From Chitinophaga rhizophila (lineage in GTDB: Bacteria; Bacteroidota; Bacteroidia; Chitinophagales; Chitinophagaceae), in contig NZ_JAICCF010000004.1 of NCBI RefSeq assembly GCF_019492185.1, positions 1,150,192 through 1,214,191 on the forward strand: a stretch of 64,000 nucleotides of DNA, given 5' to 3'. The notes beneath the pieces were generated by a model, which worked only from the letters and a program-made list of their open reading frames with translations, was not told the origin of the DNA and did no database searches. Below, piece after piece: positions 41,469-50,999 of this stretch (positions are counted from its first letter, which is position 1; each line of letters begins with the position of its first letter). Made by a program: the position numbers and the translations under genes.

Positions 41469-42701
41469 CTACAACCAGCCCCGCTCCTTCCAGGAATCAA
41501 TTAACGGGTTACTAACGCCGCAAGCGCGTAATACATCTTCAAAGTCCTCCATTTCCACTCCCCAGTCCACTGCATAGGCTGCAAATTCCTCTCCAACAGG
41601 GATACGGCCAAACAGCTTCTCCGTGGTTAATATATGCGCTACTTTACGTAGCATCAGTGTGCCCATTTCCCACTTTTCTTCTCTGCTGATGATCTTCATC
41701 AACTGCGTATATGGCCGCTCAAACTGATTACGCTCAATCTCAAGATAAGCATGATCCAGCTCCGTAGCCAGGAAAATAAGATCAAAGATATCCTCATCCG
41801 GGTGCAGGCGCGATATTCTTCTGGTAAAAGCCACTGAGCGCGGCGACAAAGCGGGCGTATAACTATCCGCATAGTGATAACTCAGCTCCAGTAGTGAAAG
41901 CGGCTTCTCTACGTCCTGCGTGATCAATGTATCAACAACTGCTACAGCCATCTGTTCGGCTACTACATTTATCAGTGCATACACATCCAGGTTCTTTGCC
42001 GGCTGCACATATGTAAGCTCACTTTCTCCTGAATCGAATACTTTCCTGATCTCGTCCAGTACTCCCTTTTCATCATAACTGTATATATGGTCATAGCAGT
42101 ACTCACCAGCTCCAGGTGTAATAGCCAGGCACTGGCCTCCTACTATACGACCATCTTCCCGCTCATACTGCTCGATGGTGCAGAACAGGGAATGCTCATA
42201 ACTCAGGATACTGCAAATCTTCTCTTCTGCCGTCATATCCAGGTAGTCTTCACTAATGCCTCTCCCGTTCACAGTTAAAGACTGATACACAATCTTCTCT
42301 CCTTGTTCATTGAACTGTATACGCTTGATACCAGAAGGTATTTTTGTATCTGTATTGTACTCAATATACTCGACCCATTCCTTGCCATAAGTATAGTAAC
42401 CTTGCCAGAAAACGTTGTTAAGGGGCTGTCCGTAAGAGGTATAACATGGTAAGCCATCCGCTGACAATCCATAGAAATGGTAATCTCCCAGCTCCCGCAC
42501 ATTGGCTACGGGAAACACTTTATCCTCCGGATGCAGGAAAGAAGGTGTGCCATAGTCATCAAGATCATATCTGAAACCAGGGATATACTTTTCTGAGGTA
42601 ACGTTATTTTTATATTGCTGCAACAGTTCAAATTCGGTAAATGCTTTCTTCCATCGGGATAATAGGTTTTCCTTCAATATTTCAAGGTACATTCGCGACA
42701 T
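41469..42701 (-). CDS. Conserved hypothetical protein, about 410 residues
   Basis: Starting from MSRMYLEILKENLLSRWKKAF, the protein has 410 residues with no signal peptide or membrane span. Tyr, Asp and Glu are abundant and short strand-turn units with YTYGKEWVEYIEYNT, IQFNEQGEKIVYQSLTV and YSYDEKGVLDEIRKVF look like RHS/YD-type or WG-like beta repeats reporting 'question-answer' toxin-immunity proteins in some genomes. The C-terminal 150 residues are helical. I do not recognise a family. It is probably monocistronic, sealed off from the SusC operon by a hairpin. A soluble cytoplasmic protein is the only safe statement. Confidence 0.65.
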   Translation of the reverse strand: MSRMYLEILKENLLSRWKKAFTEFELLQQYKNNVTSEKYIPGFRYDLDDYGTPSFLHPEDKVFPVANVRELGDYHFYGLSADGLPCYTSYGQPLNNVFWQGYYTYGKEWVEYIEYNTDTKIPSGIKRIQFNEQGEKIVYQSLTVNGRGISEDYLDMTAEEKICSILSYEHSLFCTIEQYEREDGRIVGGQCLAITPGAGEYCYDHIYSYDEKGVLDEIRKVFDSGESELTYVQPAKNLDVYALINVVAEQMAVAVVDTLITQDVEKPLSLLELSYHYADSYTPALSPRSVAFTRRISRLHPDEDIFDLIFLATELDHAYLEIERNQFERPYTQLMKIISREEKWEMGTLMLRKVAHILTTEKLFGRIPVGEEFAAYAVDWGVEMEDFEDVLRACGVSNPLIDSWKERGWL

Positions 42702-42773
42702 TTTGATAAAAGTAATATTTAAAACCAAAAGAACATACTTTGTTTCTTCGATTGGTTTACAGGATATTACAAA

Positions 42774-42806
42774 GCGCGCCCGAAAGGTAATACCTTGCGG
42801 GCGCGC
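42774..42806 (-). terminator. GC-rich hairpin ending the SusC/SusD operon
   Basis: GCGCGCCCG (42774-42782) pairs with CGGGCGCGC (42798-42806), and inside them AAGGTA pairs with TACCTT, giving a stem of 15 pairs with only an A-G mismatch. It lies about 27 bases past the DUF3823 gene stop on the minus strand. The T tract is weak, but the stem is very stable. Confidence 0.85.
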
Positions 42807-42832
42807 ATAACTTATCTGCTTATGACTCCTTC

Positions 42833-43513
42833 CTACTCAATCTTAACCGGCTGTGAGTATATCTGCTCTGCAACCCCCGCTGTACGAACACTTACACGGG
42901 CATAGAAAGCTGCCTGCCCGGCAAGTCCTGCAGGTATATTCATTGTGATTGTTACCGGGGCTGTGAGGTCAGGTATATTACCGGCACTCACCACTGCTGA
43001 TCCCTGGTTATTTACTGCATCTACAATATTGGTACGGCCAACGAATAAAGACACAGACTCTAATGCCCGTCCATCAGCGATCCGTTGAATAGAGAACGTG
43101 GCTTTTACTTCGGTAGTTCCTGATTTCTCAATGGTGTTATTCCTTACCAGGAAATAAGGCTGTACCGGCACATCTACAACAGTATTACCCTGCACTTTCA
43201 CGTCGATGGTATCTGTATTATCTACCCATGGACCGTTGCCGCGCAAGCGTACCAGTTTGTAATCGCCATCAAACAAAGAGGCTGAGTAAGCCCCGTCCTG
43301 TGCCACATACACGCGGATCTTTGAAAACAGCTCGAACCCGGACTGCCACAGTTCCAGCTGCACACCATTAGAACGAAGGCCTACAGCTTCCTTGTCGTAC
43401 ACCACCCTTCCGGACAGGAGAGCTGCCGGTTTCTCAAAGTTGTCTTTCTTACATCCAATCATCAGCATAAATAGCAATAGTGCTGGCATATATAGCGATA
43501 ATATTCTGTTCAT
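42833..43513 (-). CDS. DUF3823 lipoprotein of the SusC/SusD locus
   Basis: The 226-residue product begins with a lipobox signal peptide (MNRILSLYMPALLLFMLMIGC). Two beta-sandwich-like parts follow: residues about 30-125 fit DUF3823 (LSGRVVYDKEAVGLRSNGVQLELWQ, YSASLFDGDYKLVRLRGNGPW) and residues about 130-226 form a second sandwich ending YSQPVKIE. Such lipoproteins follow SusD in glycan-uptake operons and probably bind glycan at the cell surface. It starts 21 bases after susD. Confidence 0.85.
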   Translation of the reverse strand: MNRILSLYMPALLLFMLMIGCKKDNFEKPAALLSGRVVYDKEAVGLRSNGVQLELWQSGFELFSKIRVYVAQDGAYSASLFDGDYKLVRLRGNGPWVDNTDTIDVKVQGNTVVDVPVQPYFLVRNNTIEKSGTTEVKATFSIQRIADGRALESVSLFVGRTNIVDAVNNQGSAVVSAGNIPDLTAPVTITMNIPAGLAGQAAFYARVSVRTAGVAEQIYSQPVKIE

Positions 43514-43533
43514 GTCAGTTTGTTTTAAGCAGG

Positions 43534-45420
43534 TTAATGGAACGGATTATTGATGATCTTGGGGTTGTTATTGAGCACGCCCTGGTTGATCTGGGTGTAA
43601 TAGTTGCCCAACTGGAAGAAGCGCGGTGCCCTGATACGGGGTGCAACCATCTTTACAAATACATACTTGCCATCGCGGGCAGCATCTCCCGGCCGGATCA
43701 CGCGGTATGGATATAAAGCATATACCATTGCATCCGGGTTGGACACATTCCCATTCCATACTTTGTCTGCCAGTCTCCAGCGCTTCAGATCCCACAGGCG
43801 GTGATCTTCAAAGGCCAGTTCTACCCTGCGTTCATTCTGAATACGTTCAATGCTTAATGTCGTCAGACTGTTCACACCGAAACCAGCCCTCTCTCTTAAA
43901 GCGTTGATATATGTCAGCGCCTCTCCTGTTAATCCCAGTTCAAAAGCGGCTTCTCCTGCATTAAGATAGATCTCTCCCAGACGGAACCATACCCACCATA
44001 CATCACTTTGTACACCGCGGGTACTGGTCTTATCATTCGGGTCGATATACTTACGGAGATAGAAACCCGTATTAGATACTTCCTGGATGGATCTGTGGGG
44101 GCCGGAAGTACCTGTCAGCAGTTTTCCATCCGTATAAGTCGTACCAAGATCGCTGCCTTCTACTACATCGTAAGCATTGCGGCCGGCATTCCATACCATT
44201 ACGCCCGCCTGTATGGAGACAGACAAACTCTTGAAAGAAGAACCCGGATAAATGATCGTACCATACAGGCGTGCGTCTTTATCCGCAAAGATATCCGCTA
44301 CATTGTTATAGTAGATGTAGTCAGTATTAGCGGCATTACGCGTTCTGAGCGCCCCATTACTGCCATCCTTATACTCAAAGCTTTCTACCAGGTTCAGTGA
44401 AGGCGCTATAGAGGAAGAACCAAGGTTATCCTCCCTGATGCCACGTGCAATGTTATCATAAGAAAACCAATGCTTCCGTGTAGGTAACAAATAGTCCTTT
44501 ACAAAGATCACTTCCTTGTTATTTGCCTTTTTAGTGACTGCCTCATAGAAGTTCTCTCCTGCGTCAGGGTTGTTCTTGTAAAGGGTATACGGACCTCCAT
44601 TGATGATCTCTTTGGATGCTTCAAGGGCCTTCTGGTAGTAGCTATTTGCCATTGAGGCAGGTATACCTACTTCTCCTCCAGGCAGCGTAATCGGAGCAGG
44701 CATCAGGCTATTATATTTCGCCAGCGAACCAGCATATAACATAGCCCTGCTTTTAAGCGCAAGTGCGGTATACTTGTTGGCACGGGTAGTGCTGCCGGCA
44801 TTACCCAGCACATCTTTGATAGCGTCTACTTCAGCAGCAATGAAATCATATACCTCTGACTCTTTCGCACGCGGAGTCTGCAGGTTGGTCACATTACCGG
44901 AATAGTCATAGATAAGCTGTGTAGTTACCAGTGGTACACCGCCCATTCTCTTCACCAGGTCAAAATAATTAAGCGCACGCAGGAACCGCAACTCGGCGAT
45001 ATATTGCCGCTTGGCGGTTTCTGTCAGCGAGACGCCGTATTTTTCAATGTTCTCCAATGCCAGATTAATGTCTCTGATATAAGTGTAGTTCCAGAGATAC
45101 CAGCTGCCAAATCCATAGGAAGTGATGTTATTACGGCCATCTTCATTGGATTGTCCGCTCCACATAGCTTCATCGTAGTTGGCCATATTACGCCACTGGA
45201 ACAGTCTTCCATCGGCTCCGTCATTCACATCACCCAGCCCTGTTTCAGATGGGATCCTGTCATAGAAGTTAGCGAGCAAGGCTACAATCTGTTTGGTATC
45301 GTTCCAGACCTGTTCATCTGTCAGGATTGTGCGTGGTTCCCTGTCCAGCCAGTCTTTCATACAGCTGGTGAGCAGTAAGATACCTGTTGCCATCAGGCAG
45401 GATATATATATTCGTTTCAT
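43534..45420 (-). CDS. SusD/RagB-family glycan-binding lipoprotein
   Basis: The 628-residue protein has a lipobox signal (MKRIYISCLMATGILLLTSC) and the SusD family pattern: DWLDREPRTILTDEQVW at the start, TYIRDINLALENIE and a TPR-like helical core (RQYIAELRFLRALNYFDLVKRMGGVPLVT), and the C-terminal LGEIYLNAGEAAFELG, INALRERAGF and ERRVELAFEDHRLWDLKRWR motifs. It sits on the outer face of the outer membrane as the lid of the SusC channel. It is cotranscribed with the 21-base upstream SusC gene. The ligand cannot be read from sequence. Confidence 0.94.
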   Translation of the reverse strand: MKRIYISCLMATGILLLTSCMKDWLDREPRTILTDEQVWNDTKQIVALLANFYDRIPSETGLGDVNDGADGRLFQWRNMANYDEAMWSGQSNEDGRNNITSYGFGSWYLWNYTYIRDINLALENIEKYGVSLTETAKRQYIAELRFLRALNYFDLVKRMGGVPLVTTQLIYDYSGNVTNLQTPRAKESEVYDFIAAEVDAIKDVLGNAGSTTRANKYTALALKSRAMLYAGSLAKYNSLMPAPITLPGGEVGIPASMANSYYQKALEASKEIINGGPYTLYKNNPDAGENFYEAVTKKANNKEVIFVKDYLLPTRKHWFSYDNIARGIREDNLGSSSIAPSLNLVESFEYKDGSNGALRTRNAANTDYIYYNNVADIFADKDARLYGTIIYPGSSFKSLSVSIQAGVMVWNAGRNAYDVVEGSDLGTTYTDGKLLTGTSGPHRSIQEVSNTGFYLRKYIDPNDKTSTRGVQSDVWWVWFRLGEIYLNAGEAAFELGLTGEALTYINALRERAGFGVNSLTTLSIERIQNERRVELAFEDHRLWDLKRWRLADKVWNGNVSNPDAMVYALYPYRVIRPGDAARDGKYVFVKMVAPRIRAPRFFQLGNYYTQINQGVLNNNPKIINNPFH

Positions 45421-45441
45421 GATTGCTACGATTAAGATGGG

Positions 45442-48400
45442 TTAAAAGGATACGTTAAAGCCAAAGTTGTACAAGCGTTGCTGGGGATATACCAGTCCGT
45501 TGGTAGAACTGATCTCCGGGTCAATCTCATACTCTTTCACATTATCCAGGGAGAAGAGGTTGGTACCATTGACATACACACGTACGGCAGAGAGACCGAT
45601 ACGCTTTACGAAATCACGGGAGAAGCTATATCCCAGCTCAAGATTTTTCAGCCTGATATATCTCACATTGGTAATCCAGAAATCGTTTACAGCGTAGTTA
45701 ACATGGGTCGTATTGTCTTTTCTGATAGCCGGATATTTACCACTGATCCACCTGCTGGATGGATTGTATGGATCTTCTCTGTGCCAGCGGTCGGTCAGCA
45801 TATAGGCCGGAGACGAACCGTTATTCTGGAATGGGTAACGTAACTCCCAGTCACGCAGGTAAGACTGCATGGTGGCCCCTGCAAAGTCAAAGCGCAGAGA
45901 GATACCTTTCCAGGCTACGCTGCCGTTGATACCAAAGCTGACGTATGGCTGAGCGCCCTGCGCATAACCGATAGGCCGCTGATCCATCCCATTGATGATC
46001 TTATCGCCATTCACATCCTCATACATAAAATCGCCTGGTAAAATAGTTCTGTTACCCTGACCATCGTTATCTACACCGTAGTCCCTGATCTGCTCTTCAG
46101 ATTCAAAACGGCCGAGTACATGGTATCCCCAGGTAACATTAGACCAGCGGTCTTCAATTGAGTTCCGGTATTTATCCCATGCGTTACCAAAGCGGGGTTT
46201 GTAGGTACTGATACTTCTCAGCCGGGCAAAGGTTCCATTGACACCGATGGAGTAATTCACATCGCCTGTTTTCCCGATGTAAGTAATCATACCTTCTATA
46301 CCACGGGTAGCGTCGGCATTGAGGTTAGCATTTGGTAATGAATACCCTACTTCGCTGGGCAGCAACACGTCATAACGGGCAGCGGGCAAACCTGAGCGGC
46401 GACGTTCAAATACGTCTATCTGTCCGGAGACGCTGTTGTTAAACATCGTAAAGTCAATACCGGCATTCACCGACTTATTCTTCACCCATGAAAGCTCAGT
46501 CACCGGTAAGCCACGCGGGCGCAAGCCTATTACATAACTGCCGTTCATCACAGCACCTCCCTGGTTGAAGTTATAGCCGGCCATGTAGTCAAATGCATTC
46601 GGCGGATTACCATTAGAGAAGCCGATCTCACTACCGGTCTCTCCATAAGAAGCGCGTAGTTTCAGATCATTCAATACATTACCGAAACGTCCTTTGAGCC
46701 AGGGTTCTTCAGAGACCCTCCATCCGAGAGATACACCCGGGAAGAAGCCCCAGCGTTTACCGCGTGCATACAGGTAGGAACCATCATATCTACCCAATAA
46801 TTCTATCAGGTATTTTGACTTATAATCATAGTTGATCCTGCCGATGTAACCAGCTCTTGCTTCCAGGTTCCATTCGTCAGAGAGGTAGTCCTGTTCCACC
46901 AGGTATTGTACCGGCACATAGTTATTCGTAGGAATAGTATGTACCACATAGTAAGAGTTGTCGTAGTCTGACAGCTCATAGGCGGCTACAGCGGAGACAT
47001 TGTGTGCACCAAACTTACGTGCATAGCTCATCTGGAATTGGGCATAACGGGATATTACATTACGTTTATGCCGCTCGCGCCAGGGGTTCTGGTTACCAAA
47101 GCCGGGTTCAGTATAATAGGTATCTGTCGCAGCATCATACTTATATGCGTTCCAGGTATATTCAAAACCATCAAACTCTTCGTTCAGGTAGTTATAAGAA
47201 TAGATGCCTTTGATACTCAGACCGAAATCAAAGTCATACTGCGCGTTCAGATTCACATTCATTCCCCTCCACCATTCGTCTACATAACCGGTGATATCGT
47301 CTCTGTAGGTAACGGGGTTTACATTGACATTATGGGTCTGGTTGATGTAGCGGGGGTTGTCATTCGCATAGGGGCTCTCAGTTGGCCACATACTGAATAT
47401 ACTAAGCAGGGGATTAAAATAATCGTCCAGGCCGGGAACGCCTACATTATGCCGTTTTTCAAGGCGCCCACTGATCTGTGTACCAACTTTCAGTCCTTTG
47501 GCCAGACTGGCTTCCATGTTAGCCTGCAGGTTGGTACGCTCGAATGTAAAGTCTTTGATCAATGCATCCTGGCTGAGGTGACTGACAGACATATAATAGC
47601 TGGAGCGCTGGGAACCACCGGATGCATTAGCGCTGACATAGTACTGTGGCACATTGGGCCGCAGCACTTCTTTGTAGTAGTCGTAGCTCTTGTACCCTTT
47701 TTCCGTACCGGCCTCCCATTTGGCCAGTTCGCCGGGGGTGTACAGCAGCGAGGGGTCACGGTTCAGATTCTGCTCGGACTCAACAAGTGCACGTACGTAC
47801 TGTCCGGCGTTGGCAGGGTAAGGATAGCGGGTAAAGTTCTGAAAGCCATAGTAACCGGAAAGGTTGATACTGGGGCGTTCATTCTTCTTACCTTTTTTGG
47901 TGGTGACGAGTACCACGCCGTTACTTGCGCGCAGACCGTAGATAGATGCAGAAGCATCCTTGAGGATAGTAATATTTTCAATATCGTCGAGGCCGAGGTT
48001 ATTGAAAATATCCTGTCCGGAGCCGGTGGTAAATCCGAAGCCAGTAGTTGCGGTACTACCTGTGTAGGGCACCCCATCAATTACATAAAGGGGCGTACCG
48101 AGGTTGCGGATCTGGATGTTGGTACCGTTACCCGGGCGGGAATCTGTGGCACGGGCGGTAATACCCGGCATTTTACCCACAAGAGCGGCCGAGGTGGTAC
48201 TGGCAGGCGTCCTGACCAGGTCTTCGGATTTGAGGGTGCTGACAGCGCCGGTGACAGACGCCTTTCGTTGGGTACCGTATCCTACTACGACGATATCGGT
48301 AAGATTACTGGCCTGAGAGGCGACGGTGACCTGTAATTTTGTTTCTCTTCCTAATAGTACTTCCCTGGGCTGGAAGCCAACGATGCTAACGTAGAGCATT

Positions 48401-48609
48401 GTGCCGGGCGTGGCCTGAATAGTAAAGGAACCATCATTTTTAGTAACCACTCCTTTGTTGCCATTTCTCACTGCTACTGTCGCTCCGGGGATGGGGATAC
48501 CGGATGAATCTGTTACTGTTCCTGAATAAGTGACTGGGTTAGCCTGCTGCGAAAAACCCTGGGTACAGGTTAATAGCAGCAATGCTACGATTGCGTAGAG
48601 CGTTTTCAT
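45442..48609 (-). CDS. SusC/RagA-family TonB-dependent outer-membrane transporter
   Basis: The 1055-residue protein has a signal peptide (MKTLYAIVALLLLTCTQGFS), a carboxypeptidase-regulatory-like sandwich (about 25-105: TYSGTVTDSSGIPIPGATVAVRNGNKGVVTKNDGSFTI in parts), the plug with the SusC signature NLGLDDIENITILKDASASIYGLRASNGVVLVTTKKGK, and the C-terminal barrel ending in FNFGFNVSF. It has no STN domain, so it is not a signalling receptor of the FecIR type. It imports large oligosaccharides with SusD. It is the first gene of a three-gene operon and has a long upstream gap. No one-component or hybrid regulator is next to it. Confidence 0.95.
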   Translation of the reverse strand: MKTLYAIVALLLLTCTQGFSQQANPVTYSGTVTDSSGIPIPGATVAVRNGNKGVVTKNDGSFTIQATPGTMLYVSIVGFQPREVLLGRETKLQVTVASQASNLTDIVVVGYGTQRKASVTGAVSTLKSEDLVRTPASTTSAALVGKMPGITARATDSRPGNGTNIQIRNLGTPLYVIDGVPYTGSTATTGFGFTTGSGQDIFNNLGLDDIENITILKDASASIYGLRASNGVVLVTTKKGKKNERPSINLSGYYGFQNFTRYPYPANAGQYVRALVESEQNLNRDPSLLYTPGELAKWEAGTEKGYKSYDYYKEVLRPNVPQYYVSANASGGSQRSSYYMSVSHLSQDALIKDFTFERTNLQANMEASLAKGLKVGTQISGRLEKRHNVGVPGLDDYFNPLLSIFSMWPTESPYANDNPRYINQTHNVNVNPVTYRDDITGYVDEWWRGMNVNLNAQYDFDFGLSIKGIYSYNYLNEEFDGFEYTWNAYKYDAATDTYYTEPGFGNQNPWRERHKRNVISRYAQFQMSYARKFGAHNVSAVAAYELSDYDNSYYVVHTIPTNNYVPVQYLVEQDYLSDEWNLEARAGYIGRINYDYKSKYLIELLGRYDGSYLYARGKRWGFFPGVSLGWRVSEEPWLKGRFGNVLNDLKLRASYGETGSEIGFSNGNPPNAFDYMAGYNFNQGGAVMNGSYVIGLRPRGLPVTELSWVKNKSVNAGIDFTMFNNSVSGQIDVFERRRSGLPAARYDVLLPSEVGYSLPNANLNADATRGIEGMITYIGKTGDVNYSIGVNGTFARLRSISTYKPRFGNAWDKYRNSIEDRWSNVTWGYHVLGRFESEEQIRDYGVDNDGQGNRTILPGDFMYEDVNGDKIINGMDQRPIGYAQGAQPYVSFGINGSVAWKGISLRFDFAGATMQSYLRDWELRYPFQNNGSSPAYMLTDRWHREDPYNPSSRWISGKYPAIRKDNTTHVNYAVNDFWITNVRYIRLKNLELGYSFSRDFVKRIGLSAVRVYVNGTNLFSLDNVKEYEIDPEISSTNGLVYPQQRLYNFGFNVSF

Positions 48610-49208
48610 AACGTTGGGTTTTGTTGTGTTTTCGAGGTTTGCTAATTACACTAAAGGCCTATACCGGTCAGTACTCCCGGCGTTTTTCATGCTAACGGTG
48701 AAATTCAGGATGAATATAGTATAATTGTCAACATTACAGTTATTTATTTCAGAGTTTTTTAGGAGGATACCGGTGACAGTTCTGCTGCAGTGAGTTTCCT
48801 GAAATCAGCAGGGAGTTGCCGGTAGCGGGTAACGGACAATAATGATGACGGATAATATCCTGTCCGGGAAGGCCGTCATGTTCGTCTTATATGACGCGGA
48901 ACAGGGCTATCGGCCTGGAAGAATGATGGTAGTTGGAGGCCAGTCATAGGGTGCGTATAAGCCCCGATGCCGGGTAAAAATAAACGTCAACGGATTACGG
49001 AATAGGCTGCCGGTATTGTGTTTCAGCAATGTAATTTCGATATCAACTAACATTATCCGTAACTAGGTTTGCGATTAACTAATGTTGTTCGTTTGCAGCA
49101 CAGAAAGTATCTAATATGATTCCTTGCTCCTTTGGATATACTCAATCTATGTTTCCGTAACAGCTCACCAGGTTGTAGTAATTTGAGTCATCATCAAATA
49201 CAAATAGT
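48610..49208. other. Large divergent gap upstream of the SusC operon
   Basis: These 599 bases separate the SusC start from an oppositely oriented unknown gene. Both promoters must be here, but no exact TAnnTTTG box was found at the expected distance. The central part (48660-48960) is richer in G than its surroundings on the plus strand and has no open frame with coding character. I see no transposon end, RNA gene or clear operator. Confidence 0.5.
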
Positions 49209-49973
49209 ATGGCAAAGCAAACATCATTGATCACCTTTACCGGCAGGTTATCACAAATGGTCGGTTATCGCCGTGGAGGGAGGTACTTTCTGCGAAGTAT
49301 ACCCGCCGTAGTGAGGCAGACAGCCGCAACCCGTAACGCCGCGCTGCGGTTTGGCATAGCAAGTAAACAAAGTGCCCTGATAAGAAGCGCCTTCAAACCA
49401 ATATTGGATGTATGTTGTGACACCAGTCATATTAACCGGCTTAATAAAGTGCTGATACAGGCCGGCAGGCAGCAGGTAACAGCAGTGCAGGGATTCCGGT
49501 TCAACCAGTATACCGGGATTGACCGTTTTCTGCCAACAGCGCCGGTATTGTCGGCAGAGAAAGCCTTACATATTCCTGCGCAGGTCGTTGCGAAAGTAAA
49601 AGGGGTAGATAGCCTGGAAGTGAAAATAATAACAGCATTGATCAGCTTTGGATTAAACAAAGTAGTCGGCACGAGTACAACAAGTATGACCGTAAAGGCA
49701 GGCGCACGCTTTGAAGGCGCGACGATACCTGTAGATATCTGCGGTACAGGCACACTGGTTGTTGTAATGCAGATACGGGCAATGTACCAGGGGCAGGTAG
49801 TATCCGAAGGGCAATATGCAGCCGCAGATATTGTAGCAGTTGCGCCTGTGAATACTGCCCGCCTGCATTATCCGCAGGAATTAGGGCAACCTCCGGTAGC
49901 CATGCCATACTATCCGCAGCAACACCAGGCAAAGCTCAGAGCAGCCTATCACCTGTTAGTACAGAGAGAATAA
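49209..49973 (+). CDS. Hypothetical protein with basic N terminus
   Basis: The 254 residues have no signal peptide or clear membrane span. The N-terminal 80 residues are strongly basic and rich in Arg and Gln (MAKQTSLITFTGRLSQMVGYRRGGRYFLRS; TAATRNAALRFGIASKQ), while the middle is beta-rich with small residues (TSMTVKAGARFEGATIPVD, GTGTLVVVMQIRAMYQ) and the end is Pro/Gln/Tyr-rich. I do not recognise a family. It may be a nucleic-acid-binding or structural protein; a phage-like virion or Bacteroidota-specific origin is possible. It is a single gene with AT-poor composition like its neighbours. Confidence 0.6.
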   Translation: MAKQTSLITFTGRLSQMVGYRRGGRYFLRSIPAVVRQTAATRNAALRFGIASKQSALIRSAFKPILDVCCDTSHINRLNKVLIQAGRQQVTAVQGFRFNQYTGIDRFLPTAPVLSAEKALHIPAQVVAKVKGVDSLEVKIITALISFGLNKVVGTSTTSMTVKAGARFEGATIPVDICGTGTLVVVMQIRAMYQGQVVSEGQYAAADIVAVAPVNTARLHYPQELGQPPVAMPYYPQQHQAKLRAAYHLLVQRE

Positions 49974-50240
49974 CCTGCTCCTGCCTGCTGCTTGTATACT
50001 GATGATACGACTATACCATTGATATATATACCGTTTACCTACATCCGATAGTGATTTTACCGCAGTGATATACCGCGTATGTATCCCTATTATCTTCACT
50101 GACCACTTCAAATCTTTACACAGCACTTTCCTTACATACCATCCGGAGGTAACCGCTCCGGTACAGGTCCACGTTTACAACTAACGGAGTAGGTTGTTAC
50201 ATCTTTTCTAAAAGTGGTATGCAGGGAAGGCATCTTTGCA

Positions 50241-50663
50241 TCAAACTACCCCGTTACCGAGTTTCAGTTTCTCCAGCCTTACGATCAATTTACGGAAGTC
50301 GGCCTCTTCAAAACCGTTAGCCGCCGGCACCTGGTGGGCGCATCTCTTACCTACAAAGACGTTTAAAATGGCATCAGCCGGTTTATTGGTCGAGCCTGCG
50401 TAGATAATTTCCAGCGTTACCAGCTGAATATCTTTGGTAATCGTCCTTTTGATAAAGTATTTGTACCACACGATGCGGATTTTGTCCTTTCCTAAAGTGA
50501 CCGTATAAGTGAATGGTTTTGCGCCAACGACAAACAGGGATAATCCTTTAAAAATTAACAGTATAGACAAGCCGTAGCCGAGGAATGCCATTGCTGCATA
50601 GAAGAGAAGCCATAGTCCGATTAAAACATAACCGATCTGGGAAAAACGCGCTTTGAGCTCCAT
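50241..50663 (-). CDS. Small membrane-anchored protein, PH-like
   Basis: The 140 residues begin with one or two hydrophobic spans (IGYVLIGLWLLFYAAMAFLGYGLSILLIFKGLSLFVV, about 10-46). A soluble beta-rich C-terminal part (about 50-140: FTYTVTLGKDKIRIVWYKYFIKRTITKDIQLVTLEI) has strand spacing like bacterial PH-type domains (YdbS/YokE-like). Function is unknown. It appears to be monocistronic; a hairpin flanked by A6 and T6 lies about 50 bases upstream. Confidence 0.65.
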   Translation of the reverse strand: MELKARFSQIGYVLIGLWLLFYAAMAFLGYGLSILLIFKGLSLFVVGAKPFTYTVTLGKDKIRIVWYKYFIKRTITKDIQLVTLEIIYAGSTNKPADAILNVFVGKRCAHQVPAANGFEEADFRKLIVRLEKLKLGNGVV

Positions 50664-50999
50664 AATATAGGGATAGGTAATATGGCGCTAAATTAAACAA
50701 ATTTATCCCTTAAAAAAGAGGGCGGAAAGCCTCATTTTTTATCGGGCTCTGGCAGTCATCGGCATTGCAGAGTGGCTATATCATGTAAGTTGCTGATATA
50801 TTCACAGCACTTTGACATCCAATACATTACCGATCTATCTACCTGTTTTAGTGCCGGTATTTTCTATATTTTCTTCATACAACTTGCCCGTTTCAGCCGA
50901 CTTATCTTCCTTTGGTACTACCACGGATGAAAACTATTACCACGTTGTTGAAAATGAGTCGCCCCTGGCAATTACACTTGTCTCCAAATACCTACAATA
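50664..50999. other. Divergent gap before the GH87 gene
   Basis: The 336 bases carry both the promoter of the PH-like protein gene and the region before the GH87 gene. A bidirectional hairpin is at 50712-50740. A TTG-initiated frame of 62 codons ends exactly at the GH87 ATG, but it lacks support and is not called. Confidence 0.45.
50712..50740. terminator. Hairpin flanked by A6 and T6
   Basis: GAGGGC (50718-50723) pairs with GCCTC (50729-50733) with one bulge, with AAAAAA before and ATTTTTT after, so both strands read out to T runs. It sits between divergent starts and could be a leader attenuator for the PH-like gene or an insulator. Confidence 0.5.

Noticed and set aside
47002..48336. 444-codon plus-strand frame opposite the SusC gene
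   Set aside because: It is an antisense shadow of a well-formed SusC plug and barrel; no family features.
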